Shown: piece by piece, positions 16,804 through 28,880 of the stretch
How the letters are laid out: the number at the start of each line of letters is the position of its first letter
Numbering within the stretch: position 1 is the stretch's first letter
From: Emiliania huxleyi CCMP1516
Lineage: Eukaryota; Haptophyta; Isochrysidales; Noelaerhabdaceae
Length of the DNA stretch: 64,000 nt
NCBI RefSeq assembly: GCF_000372725.1
Contig: NW_005199194.1
Location: 605,277-669,276, forward strand
Direction: 5' to 3'
Notes under the pieces: generated by a model
Told to the model about the DNA's origin: nothing
Databases searched by the model: none
What the model saw: only the letters and a program-made list of their open reading frames with translations
Program-made: the position numbers and the translations under genes

Positions 16804-19081
16804 ATGGGCTCCTCCCTCCCAGTCGCAGTCAAAGCCCGATGCGGGCGCCGCCGCGGCTCCTCCCTCCGCCTGTCCAATGAGGGCCGACGGCGGCGCCGCT
16901 CCGTCCGGCAGAGCCGCCGCCGCGGAGCCGCCAAAGGCATCGGGCTGCCCAGTCGACCACAGCAAGTGGAGCGCGTGGGCCGGCCGGTCGGCGGCGGCGG
17001 CGGGCGGCGACGGCGAGGCGGACATCAACCCGGACAACCGCATGCCCGTCCTCTCGCAGCAGCCCGCGGCTGGGCAGGACGCGGTGCTCGACACGAGCCG
17101 CGTGGTGTCGAGCATTCCGCAGGGGCGCGCGGGGGCGACCGAGCGGTGGGTGTACCCGTCGGAGCAGCAGTTTTACAACGCGCTCGTGCGCAAGGGCAAG
17201 GACGACGGCGTCGACACGGCCGCCATGCCCTCGGTGATCGCCATCCACAACAACATGAACGAGAAGGGCTGGGCCGAGGCGCCGCTCGATAGGAAGAGCG
17301 AAGACACACATCGCCACGCGAGGGGCGGGGCACGCACGGGGCACGAGCACGGACGCCTGGCTGCAGACAAGGGGAGGCACTTAGCAGCGCGGGGGAGCCT
17401 ACGCGACGACGGCGTCCTCCGACACGATCTCCCCACATCTCCCCACATCTCCCCACATCTCCCCACACCTCCCCACATCTCCCCACATCTCCCCACATCT
17501 CCCCACATCTCCCCACATCTCCCCACATCTCCCCACATCTCCCCACATCTCCCCACATCTCCCCACATCTCCCCACGCGAGCTGCAGGTGCTCGAGTACG
17601 AGCGGCTGCACTGCGACACGTGCGACCCGGCCAAGGTGTCGCTGCTGCGCTTCCAGGGCCGCCCGTTTGAACTGTCGCCAAAGGCGCGACTCAAGACGGC
17701 GCTGGGTACTACCGCACCACCCATGGGACTGAACCCACACTGGATTCGGTACTCTGGGGGTATGGGACTAGGTCTCGCGCCGCGCCCCTTCGACCGTCAC
17801 GACTGGACCGTCGACCGGTGCGGGACCGAGGCGCGGTACATCATCGACTGCTCCTCACCCCTAACCCCGACCCTGGCCCTAACCTCTGACCCTGACCCTG
17901 ACCCCAACCCGAGGCGCGGTACTAACGTTTAACCCTGACCCTGACCCTGACCCTAACCCTGACCCTGACCCCAGCCCTAACCCGGAGGTGCGGTACATCA
18001 TCGACTACTACGACGCGTCCGCCTCGAGGGAGGCGGGGGGGCCGCTGCCCTCGCTGCACGACCCAGACGGTGTGCCGACCATCCTGATGGACGTGCGGCT
18101 TGTCCCATACCCCCCAGAGTACCGAATCCAGCGTGGGTTCAGTCCTGTGGGTGGTGCGGTAGGTGCGGCCTGCGGGCGACACGCCGGGCGAGCTGCTCGA
18201 CCGCGCGAGGATGGTCTTGCAGAAGGGCGTCGTCGCGACGCTGCGCGAGGCGCTCACGCCGATCGCCACGAGCGACTCCACCGTCTCCGCGCCAGCGGCT
18301 GGCGGGGCGGCGGCGGAGGCGGCGCCGCCGCCGCCTGCAGTCTCCGAGGCGGCGGCGGTGCGCTCCGCTTGCGCGTCGGCGATGGAGGCGCTGTCGGCGT
18401 GCATGCAGAAGGGGTCGGACGACGCCGGCTGCATGCAGGCGCGGATGGGGCTGACGATGTGCATCGCGCAGCAGGTCTGGAGAAGAGAGGAGCGGGGAAG
18501 GAGAACGTGGGGAGGAGAGCGGGCGAGGGAGAGGGGAGGAGAAGGGGAGAGAGGAGGGAGGAGTGAGGCGGCGGTCTCTCGGCAGCATCTCGGCTGTTTG
18601 TTTGCCGTAGGTCTGCTTCGCTTAGGCGGACCTCCTGGACCTTTCCTGGAACCTTCCTGTAGGTCTGCTCCGCCGAGGCGGACCTCTTCCACTCGTACAA
18701 GGGGTCTGCGGACGGGGAGGGCGGCGTGGCCTAGATGCTGAGCATGCACATGCACATGGACATGTGCATGCACATGTGCATGTGCTCTTGACACGCATTC
18801 CCCGGTCTTCCTCTGTGTTGCGCTGTACTCACTGTACTCGCAGCCCCTCGTATTCACGCGGTGCTCTGAAGACACTGCACAATTCCGTACCCGCGTCCCA
18901 AGGTTGGCGTACTCAGCACGCAGGGTTGTACGCCGCACAGCTGCTGCCACACCACCCACGGGGCCGAACTCACACTATGGGACACGTAGGCGCCGTGGCC
19001 GCCTTCAACGCCGTCGAGAGCTGCACGGCGCGGTGGGCGAGCCGCGCGCAGGGCGGACAGCAGGTGGAGGCGGCGCAGTGA
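16804..19081 (+). CDS. HCCS: Cytochrome c heme lyase with C-terminal twin CX9C extension
   Basis: Seven exons: up to 17278, 17588-17705, 17772-17830, 17988-18092, 18163-18474, 18663-18723, 18990-19081; all junctions keep frame. Heme lyase hallmarks: CPM and GCPVDHSKWS heme-regulatory motifs, IHNNMNEKGWAE, LLRFQGRPFELSPKARL, PFDRHDWTVDRCG (with the heme-ligand His) and VRYIIDYYDA, then VRPAGDTPGELLDRAR. The enzyme attaches heme to cytochrome c in the mitochondrial intermembrane space. After the usual end, the protein continues about 110 residues with CASAMEALSAC, nine residues, then CMQARMGLTMC: a twin CX9C, the Mia40-oxidised fold of intermembrane-space proteins. The start is uncertain: the lyase frame has no ATG before CPM, and the ATG at 16804 is in another frame. 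Intron donors are GC in three of six. Confidence 0.8.
17429..17576. repeat. CTCCCCACAT 10-bp minisatellite in heme lyase intron 1
   Basis: About fifteen near-perfect copies of CTCCCCACAT fill most of the intron. The complementary unit (ATGTGGGGAG) resembles the ATATGGGGAG repeat at 41331-41370 inside an intron of the FAD oxidase gene. Confidence 0.95.
17706..17771 (+). repeat. Introner-like element family A, copy 1 (heme lyase intron 2)
   Basis: The whole 66-nt intron is the element: GT, then ACTACCGCACCACCC to GGTATGGGACTAG. Its reverse complement forms intron 4 of the same gene with about 90 percent identity. Confidence 0.85.
17857..17986. repeat. Telomere-like CCCTGA/CCCTAA repeats in heme lyase intron 3
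   Basis: Degenerate hexamers CCCTGA and CCCTAA, complement of TTAGGG-type telomere repeats, fill the intron. It begins with a copy of the downstream exon start (GCGCGGTACATCATCGAC against GTGCGGTACATCATCGAC) and has a third partial copy near 17908-17920. Confidence 0.8.
18093..18162 (-). repeat. Introner-like element family A, copy 2, inverted (heme lyase intron 4)
   Basis: The element lies in opposite orientation to copy 1 and is bracketed by the direct repeat GTGCGG (18093-18098 and 18163-18168). Splicing uses the GT inside the first repeat and the TAG at the end of the element, restoring the reading frame DVRPAGD exactly. Confidence 0.85.
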
Positions 19082-19336
19082 GGACTCTCTCGCGGGCGCG
19101 AGGGCGGGCAGGAGGCGAGCTGGAGACGCGCAGGCCGCCGGGCCAGCAGTCGCGCCACTGCCGACGCGCGGATATGCCGGTTCTCCCACCCTGCCGTGCT
19201 CTCGCTCTCCTCCCTCTCGCTCGTGCCCCCCCCCCCTCCCTGATCTCGATGGACCTCCCCCTCCCCTCCCTCCCCCTCTCGCGGCGGACAATTAGGACTC
19301 TCGCCTCTCGGTGGGTGTCCGGCGCGCAGTTGTGAC

Positions 19337-19511
<175 letters not shown>

Positions 19512-19691
19512 TGCTATGTCTTTCGTTTTCGAACGGTATCTGTGGGGCTTGCAGCTTGGCGCCAAAATCGAAAATGTGCGCGACGGTAGAGCTAGAGGCT
19601 CTAGGACTAGTAGAGGGTAGACAGCGTCCTAAAATCTAAAATCTGAGGATTCAGGATTGAGGCATCGCTTCAGTGAGGCCAAAGTGAGTTT

Positions 19692-19940
19692 ATGGATGTG
19701 TGTGAGAACGGTACGGGACACGAGGAAGCACGCGGACCGACTCGTCGGCGACTCTGCTGCACGGCGTTTCAGAATTTTTCTCAGCGTGAGCGAGACGTGG
19801 AAGAGTGCCACCGTCAGGTACCCGCCGGCTGCGAGCACCACTTTTGCGCGCGGTGCACGTACAAGGCGCTCGACTTTGGGATCCGGGCGTGCCCGCTCTG
19901 CCGAGCCGAGAAGCCGAGGCTCCACGCCAACGAGGCTTGA
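19692..19940 (+). pseudogene. C-terminal half of a RING finger
   Basis: The frame ends in AGCEHHFCARCTYKALDFGI then RACPLCRAEKPRLHANEA and a stop. This gives the second half of a C3HC4 RING (C-x-H-x2-C-x2-C ... CPLC), with a preceding Cys (EECHRQ). The first zinc-binding CxxC is not seen; the upstream residues look like intron or unrelated sequence. A plausible acceptor precedes GTACCCGCCGGC. Either the 5' exons lie in unrecognised sequence upstream of 19690 or this is a truncated ubiquitin-ligase gene. Confidence 0.4.
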
Positions 19941-20310
19941 GGGCGATGGCCCAGGCCGGAGAGTTGAGGCGAGAGGCCCGCTCCGGCGATCGGACCACAG
20001 CACGAACCACATACCACAACGTTGCATCTCCCCGCATGTGTCTCCCCCTCCAGTTGTTGTGTATCATCAGAGAGTAGTACGGTGTTGTCAAGTGGGTAAG
20101 TGCGACGTGCAGACTTCTGAGCTTTCTTATCGTTCGAGTCGGAATACGAATTAAATTCAAAACTCGCGACGCACATGCACATGTGCATGTGTGCGCCGGT
20201 CCAGCGCGTAGACAAGTGTTGCCATCAACGAGTAGAAGGATCTGACCTCTCGAGCGTGTTGACGCGTGTTGACGCAAGTTGGCGGCGTGCTGCGCCGTCT
20301 TGCGCGCGTG

Positions 20311-21294
20311 ATGTCGGCCAAGATGCCCAAGTCGGGCAAGGGCAAGGCCGCCGCGACGTCCGACGAGTCGTGGTACGACAAGCAGAAGCGAGAGAACCCC
20401 GACTTCTTGGAGAAGCGCGCCAGGGAGGCGAGAGAGGCACGCGCTGCAAAGAAGGCGGCGACGACGACTGCGGCTGCTCCTGCGCCGGCGCCGGCACCGA
20501 TGGCAACTGACGCTGGGACCGCCATGAGCCCGGGCTTCTTCGCGCGTCACATGCCCAGCGTGTTTGGCAGCAAGGCGCCGGCCGAAAACAGCTCCAGTGC
20601 CGCTGGCTCGAGCTCGGCGGCAGCAGCCAACGCGGCCGACGCTGCATACGCTGTCAGCGACGACGTGCCGGCGTGCCAGCGCTGCTGGGAGCAGCTCAGC
20701 GCGAGCGAGCGCGTCACAGCTGCCACGCTCGGCTTCGTCCAGTGGTCGTGGGACGCGAGCGTCATGGACCTGGACAACGACATCGAGCCGAGGATCGACA
20801 TCTACTCCAAGAAGACGCTGAGCGCTCGACGTCAACGCGCGAAGGACCTGGACCTGGCCGGCCTGCTCATCCACGAGGCTCACGCGGTCCTCGGCATGCG
20901 GCTGCACAACCCTGTCGACATGACCATGGCGCAGCGCGAGGGACCGATCGACGACGCGGAGTTGGAGCCGTGCTTCCTCGTGCGCGGCGTCTTCGAGTCG
21001 ATGGGCAATGAAGAACGCGAGCGCTACACGGCGACGCGCTGGGTGCCGCTCGAAGAGATGACCTCGCTGATGTACGACTTCGACGAGAACGAGCGCGGCG
21101 AGCTCTTCGAGAGCTACGCCGCCGGCGCCGACGCTTTCATCGAAACGGTGGCCCGCCTCGTCGAGGCGGCGCGAGTCAAAGTTGGCGCCGCGGAACGTGC
21201 AGCTTCGCCGGCGTCGCCTGGCTCGCGCTCGACGCGCAGCTCGCCAGGTGCATCCTCCGACAAGGCGCTCGGCAAGCGGAAGGCACGCAAGTAG
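20311..21294 (+). CDS. Uncharacterised 327-residue protein
   Basis: ATG at 20311 (MSAKMPKSGKGKAAATSDES) is preferred because upstream in-frame codons have no ATG. A charged helical N-terminal part (WYDKQKRENPDFLEKRAREA) and an Ala/Pro-rich linker lead to a compact region with CQRCWEQLSASERVTAATLG and FVQWSWDASVMD, a pattern (WxxLxxxExxAAxxLGFxxxxWD) that recurs in many algal proteins. Then follow helical, acidic segments and a basic, Ser-rich tail ending KRKARK. No membrane segment or signal peptide. Intronless as read. Function unknown; a nuclear or cytosolic role would fit the basic termini. Confidence 0.7.
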   Translation: MSAKMPKSGKGKAAATSDESWYDKQKRENPDFLEKRAREAREARAAKKAATTTAAAPAPAPAPMATDAGTAMSPGFFARHMPSVFGSKAPAENSSSAAGSSSAAAANAADAAYAVSDDVPACQRCWEQLSASERVTAATLGFVQWSWDASVMDLDNDIEPRIDIYSKKTLSARRQRAKDLDLAGLLIHEAHAVLGMRLHNPVDMTMAQREGPIDDAELEPCFLVRGVFESMGNEERERYTATRWVPLEEMTSLMYDFDENERGELFESYAAGADAFIETVARLVEAARVKVGAAERAASPASPGSRSTRSSPGASSDKALGKRKARK

Positions 21295-21436
21295 AGACAT
21301 GTGTAGCTTCCTCTTTCCTCTTCTAACCTTCCTTTTCCCTCCCCATCCCTTCCCGGCCTCCGGCCGGCGCCTGCGGCGCCGTTCTTTTTTTCTTTTTCCG
21401 GTAACACTGTAAAAAAAATGCCTTTTTTCTTGAGCA

Positions 21437-21545
21437 CTTGAGCACTAGGGTCGATTCCGCGTGGTACGGGACCCCTCGATCGTCTCGCCCTCCCTCACTG
21501 GTGTGTTCATTGGGGGGGGTCATAACAAACACGGTACAGGATCGA
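21437..21545 (+). repeat. Dispersed repeat family D, copy 1
   Basis: About 110 bp including GAGCACTTGAGCACTAGGGT, GGTACGGGACCCCTCGATCG and GGGGGGGTCATAACAAACAC recurs in inverted orientation at 60141-60250. Confidence 0.75.
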
Positions 21546-21790
21546 GGTGCACGCTGCGCGCTCCGCCCACCGCTGAAGCGCCGCCCACTTGCCCTCGCGG
21601 CTGTCGTGCCAGGAGTGGCTCACAAAGACCGAATGCTCAGCTCCCAAGCTGGCGGCCACCGCCCACTCTCGCAACGCGTCTTCTGTCGCAAAGAAATGCA
21701 TGCCACCGAAAGCGCTGTCGAGGTTCGCCGAGCGCGGCGAAATCGGGGGACACCGTCACCGACGAGCGCGTTGGAGTATTCACTCCGGAC
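21507..21790 (-). pseudogene. TIR-like (SHSWHD) domain fragment
   Basis: On the minus strand a frame reads SANLDSAFGGMHFFATEDAL, REWAVAASLGAEHS, VFVSHSWHDSREGKWAALQR and WAERA, then stops in dispersed repeat D. VFVSHSWHD followed by KWxALxxW is characteristic of a TIR-like domain common in algal proteins. Only the first strand and helix of the domain are present. The upstream 200 bp (21700-21900) have a related copy at 28545-28770, so this is one of at least two truncated family members. Confidence 0.45.
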
Positions 21791-22097
21791 AAAGACGGCC
21801 ACACGCACACGAGCTGCGGCCGTGTGGCCGTCATAGCGGCGAGGCGCGGGACCGTCTGTGGCGAAGTGGGTCGCGTCCCTCGATTTCCTCAACTCACGGT
21901 CCGCTCCCTCTACTTCCAAGCAATTAATTAAAAGCCGTATGTGCGGGGCGGGGCGGGGGGCTCTGAGAGCCGCACTGATGCGCCCTTGTCGTGCCAGTTT
22001 GTGCTGTGAGAGGGTATTTGAAATAATTTAATTAAATTATTTTTAATCCTATTTGAGAACACAACAATATAATAAATAAGCTGATCAGCCCCCACAC

Positions 22098-25109
<3,012 letters not shown>

Positions 25110-25194
25110 CTCTCAACCGAATCCTCGGGTGGCGGCGGGAGCACCAGCGGCGAACAGGCGAGCGCCGAGCGACCCCAGAGCGCGGCCAAGCCGT

Positions 25195-25335
25195 TGGAGA
25201 AAAGAATTTCAAGACAACTCTCTCTCACAGCACACAGGCTCGACACAGGTGCGAACTGGCGCGTGCTAGAAAAGAATTCTAAGCCCTTTGCCCCAATTTT
25301 AAGCCTCTCTCACAGCCCACTGGCACGACAAGCGC
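25195..25335 (-). promoter_or_regulatory. Promoter-like block, two tandem copies, upstream of katanin
   Basis: Read on the minus strand, GTGCCAGTGGGCTGTGAGAG then TTAGAATTCTTTTC is followed by GCGCCAGTTCGC, GCTGTGAGAGAG and TTGAAATTCTTTTC. The last copy ends about 90 bp before the katanin ATG. The same order of motifs occurs before the WD40 and AP2 genes. The region 25110-25630 holds no gene. Confidence 0.5.
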
Positions 25336-25672
25336 GGACTCACACACACCGGCTCACCATGGAAAAAATTTTTTTGGTTACGAGCTCGCGGCGCGGCGTG
25401 TCGGCGCGACGTGCGCTCGTGTCGCCGCGTTCGCTCCGCGAAGGACGATTCGAACCGGAGCCAGTCGGCGCGGCGGCGGCGCGCGGCGGCAAAAGGCGCG
25501 GCGCTTGCTTCCTTGAGATGCTGCTGGTGTTGGCACCTCCTGATATAATGCTAAGCGGGGCGGAGGCACGCGGGTGGCGGAGGCGGCGGCGGACGACGTC
25601 TACTACCTGGCCGTCCCCTGTGGTAGCTTAGCGATCAGGGAGGATCTACCTGTTCGGCCTCGAGGAAGCTGC

Positions 25673-25910
25673 TGAGGGAGAGAGGGGGGGAGAGAGGAGA
25701 GGAGGAGAGGGGAGGAGATGAGAAGAGGAGAGGAGAGGAGAGGAGAGAGGAGGAGAGAGGAGAGAGGAGGGGGGGGGAGAGGAGAGAAGAGGGGGGAGGC
25801 GCGAGAGGGAGGGAGGGAGGGAGGGAGAGAGAGGGCGGAGCGAGCAGAGAGAGTCTCAGGGGAGAGAGAGGGAGAGAGTTGAGAGAGTGGAGAGGGAGGA
25901 GAGAGAGAGG
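25673..25910. repeat. Purine (GA/GGA) tract
   Basis: Almost pure A/G for about 240 bp. It forms the left flank of the foldback element; a GAGAGAGAGG run occurs on both sides of that element. Confidence 0.9.
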
Positions 25911-26646
25911 GCTAACCTCGGAATGTAAGCGCACTATGGCTGTGCTGTCTCCTACACAGCCATCTTACCTAAGGATGGCTGAGCTAGCTACAGTGCAGCC
26001 ACATCCTTCAGCCCGATGGCTGCAACACACACACGGCAGCCATCCTTAGTAGACATGGCTGGAGACGCACTACCGCAGCCATAACCGGTTACCGCCCGCC
26101 TCGAGGTGAGCCATCGCAGCCATCTTGGGTAAGATGGCTGGGGGACAGCCATTTCAGCCATTTCAGCCATCTACTATGGCTGTGGCACAGAGCTTGCAGC
26201 CATCCTCCAGAGCCATGGCTGGTGATAATTCGATGGCAGCCAATGGCAGCCGTCCCGCGAGGCCGGGGGCGGCAAGCGCGCAGCCATTTGTGCGTGTGGC
26301 GGGGGCGGCGGACGGCTGCCATCGAATTATCACCAGCCATGCTCCGGAGGATGGCTGCACTGACTGTGCCCCAGCCATAGTAGATGGCTGAAATGGCTGT
26401 GGCCCAGCCACCTTTCCCAAGATGGCTGCGATATAGCCAGCTCAGCCATGAGGGCCCGCCCCGGGGCGTGCGGTATGGCTGCAGCAGCGAGCTTCCAGCC
26501 ATCCCTACTCAGGATGGCTGCCCTGTGTGTATTGCAGCCATCGGCCTGGAGGCTCTGGCTGCACTGCAGCTAGCTCAGCCATCCTTAGGTAAGATGGCTG
26601 TGTAGGAGACAGCACAGCCATAGTGCGCTTACATTCCGAGGTTAGC
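25911..26646. mobile_element. 736-bp foldback element built from CAGCCAT motifs
   Basis: The first 79 bp (GCTAACCTCGGAATGTAAGC onward) are the exact reverse complement of the last 79 bp (26568-26646). Similarity continues inward at roughly 80 percent to a short centre near 26255-26315, so nearly the whole element can fold into one hairpin. Inside, ATGGCTG and CAGCCAT recur about every 20-30 bp, forming small nested hairpins. No protein is encoded. A GAGAGAGAGG-like direct repeat flanks it and may be a target duplication. The family (foldback/MITE) is inferred from structure only. Confidence 0.8.
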
Positions 26647-27052
26647 CGAGAGAGAGAGGAGAGCCTTTGAGCCTTGGCATCAGCCAGGCAGTTGAGTTGG
26701 CCCTGGCACCAGCCTTGGCAGTTGATTTGGCCTTGGCACCAGCCTTGGCGGGCGGGCACGCGGGACATGCACAGGCGCCAAGGGGCGCAGCGCCGACAAT
26801 CACGGCGGTGATTGCGGCGCAGGTGGGGGGGCGGGAAGTCCGTCGGCGTTGCCGCGCTCGTGCGGCAATAGCCGGGTGGAGGGGGGAGCGTGCCGGACGG
26901 GGCGTCGTCGCGCCGTCCGATGGTCTGCTGCCCCGCGCAGCAACCGTCGGGCGACGACCCGGGGGCCAAAAACCCGGCGACGACGGCGCTCTGGATGGGG
27001 CGTGACCTCCTGCCTCCAACCTCCTTCCATTTTTGAGCAGGTGTGCCGCCGC

Positions 27053-27240
27053 GCGAGCGACGCTCCGAGATCGCCCGAGATAGCGCGGCGCGGCCCCGAG
27101 ATCGCCCGAGATAGCGCGAGATCGCCCGAGATGGCGCGGCGCGGCCCGAGGCGAGGTGGATGGATTGGGAGCGAGGGGGCGCAAGTGCTCAGTGCGGTAG
27201 ATGGTGAGCTCGGGGCGCATGTAATGGTCGCGTTCATGCC
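27053..27240 (-). repeat. CCGAGAT minisatellite plus dispersed repeat family B, copy 1
   Basis: Units of CGCCCGAGATAGCG at 27060-27145 adjoin a segment whose reverse complement (CATCTACCGCACTG, CTCGCTCCCAA, CATCCACCTCGCC, GGGCCGCGCCGCG) matches 48090-48205. The latter copy forms the 3' part of a phosphatase intron, so family B is intron associated. The rest of 26647-27329 shows no recognisable gene. Confidence 0.65.
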
Positions 27241-27329
27241 ACCTCCCTCCCCGCCCTCGTTCTCGGCGTTTGGAGTACTTGGAGTGAGTGTTTGTTTTCG
27301 CTCTTTTTCTTCTCCTTGGAACGTTCCAA

Positions 27330-28030
27330 TCAAAACGCGCCCGCCGCATCCCGCAATCCCGCCTCTGGAGGCGGCGGCAGGTCTCCCTTGCCGAAGGGGT
27401 TGAACGGCTTGAGCCAAGTGGCGATGCTCGAGGCGACCGACGGCCGCAGCTCCTCCCGCGGGCTGAGCGCCGCTCACCTGCGCGGCGAGTCCCAAAAGTC
27501 GCCACGGGAGGTGTCTCCTGGCCGTGAAACGCCCGCCTCCTGCCCCGCACCGCGGGGCTTCCCGAGAGGAGGCAGCGTCGGCGCTCGTGCCGGCTTGGAG
27601 AGCGCCGCCTCTCCGCCTTCCGACCGGCCGAGCATGCGGGCCAGGACGAGCGCGTCGCGGCTCGGGCCGGTCAAGGCCTTTTCTCGTGAGGCCGCGCGAG
27701 TCCAGTTTGGTGCCGTAGTCCAGCCAGCGCCGCCCACCCTTGGCCGTGCTCGGTATCGCCTCTGTGGCTTCGGAGTCCGCGGTCCGGCGCTGTGAGCTCA
27801 GATCGGCCTCATTTCCCTCGCTCAAGCCACCCCGCGCGCGGAGCGCACGGGCTGCAGTGAGAGCGTCGCGGCCAGGGCCGCTCAGCGCGCCCTCGCACGC
27901 CTCGGACAGCCCGGAAGCGGCGAGCTCCAGCCCGAGGTCGAGCCAAGGGCGGTTGGTCGCGCTGCGCGGCGCCTCGTTGGTCTCGTCCAGCTCCGGGGCC
28001 GCGTTGGTGTGCCGACTCCGCGCTTCTAGT
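27330..28030 (-). CDS. Unrecognised gene with a repeated motif, possibly decayed
   Basis: Minus-strand frames contain RPWLDLGLELAASGLSEACE then GALSGPGRDALTAARALRAR, and about 170 bp on a diverged copy RRWLDYGTKLDSRGL then ALTGPSRDALVLARMLGR. The second copy needs a one-base frame change in its middle. A good C-terminal exon follows (PREELRPSVASSIATWLKPF, NPFGKGDLPPPPEAGLRDAA, GAF, TGA at 27330-27332). The pattern WLDxGxxLxxxGL...LxGPxRDALxxARxL suggests a helical repeat protein. I do not recognise it, and the frame change means pseudogene, sequencing error or an unseen short intron. Confidence 0.4.
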
Positions 28031-28544
28031 CTCTACTCTCTAGACACATCAAGGATGTGGATTGTGGAAGCGCGGCGCGGAGACGACGGCTCTCCCGCGT
28101 CCCGGCTCGGCGCCCCTCGGCCTCGCCCCTCGGGAGCTGGTTGTTTTTCCCTCCAAAGCTCTGACCTCTGTCGAGTGTCGTGACTCGTGTCCTGCATATG
28201 ATCCATATAAAGATATATGAATCAAACCTACGGGGTGTGGAGGGTGAGTTGACCAAGGGGTTGTGCGCCGGGCCCTCCTGCTCGGCTCCAGCCGGTAGAC
28301 AAGTCTTGTCATCAACAGAGTAGAAGGATCTGACCTCGGGGCCGATGTGACCAAGCGCTGGTAGCGTGGTTTTACCGCACATCTACGATCTCACAGTGTG
28401 CCGGCAGCCGCCGAGCAGTGTCGCTCACACAAGCCGCAGCACAAGTGACTGAGGGCCAGTGAAGGCGAGCCCATCGCTGTCACAGCTGTGGCAGCCGCAC
28501 AGTAGGCTGTATCAACTGTGCAGAGTGTGTGAGCAGCAGAGGAG

Positions 28545-28770
28545 CTGCTCTCCAGGCTTCTGTCGCAAAGAGCTGCATGCCACCGAAGGCGCTGTCGAGG
28601 TTCGCCGAGCGCGGCGCAGGTTGAGGGAAGCCGCCACCGACGAGCGCGTTGTTCTTTTCACTCCGGACAAAAAACGCGGCACAGCGGACGGTGCGGGGGG
28701 TGCCGCAAACTTAGCGGCGAGGCGCGGGACCGTCTGTGGCGAAGTGGGTCGCGTCCCTCGATTTCCGTCA
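28545..28770 (-). repeat. Paralogous copy of the TIR-like fragment's 5' region
   Basis: About 210 bp matches 21700-21900 (for example TGTCGCAAAGA, CATGCCACCGAA and GGCGCGGGACCGTCTGTGGC), at roughly 75-80 percent. On the minus strand the shared coding-like part reads SANLDSAFGGM and then diverges before the SHSWHD motif. A second shared block nearby (GTAGACAAGT, ATCAAC, GAGTAGAAGGATCTGACCTC) at 28285-28335 matches 20205-20260. Confidence 0.55.
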
Positions 28771-28880
28771 ACCCAGCATGTCCACACCCTTATTATAAAA
28801 TGAACTCGGCACGGGACCATCTCAAATTTCCAAACCTAGAAAACGACCAGGAATTGCGCGGGGTTCGACCCCCTCCTCGC

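Noticed and set aside
26800-27825. 341-codon minus-strand frame
   Set aside because: It merges part of a real coding segment with out-of-frame and repeat sequence; the protein-like parts lie in other frames and are described at 27330-28030.
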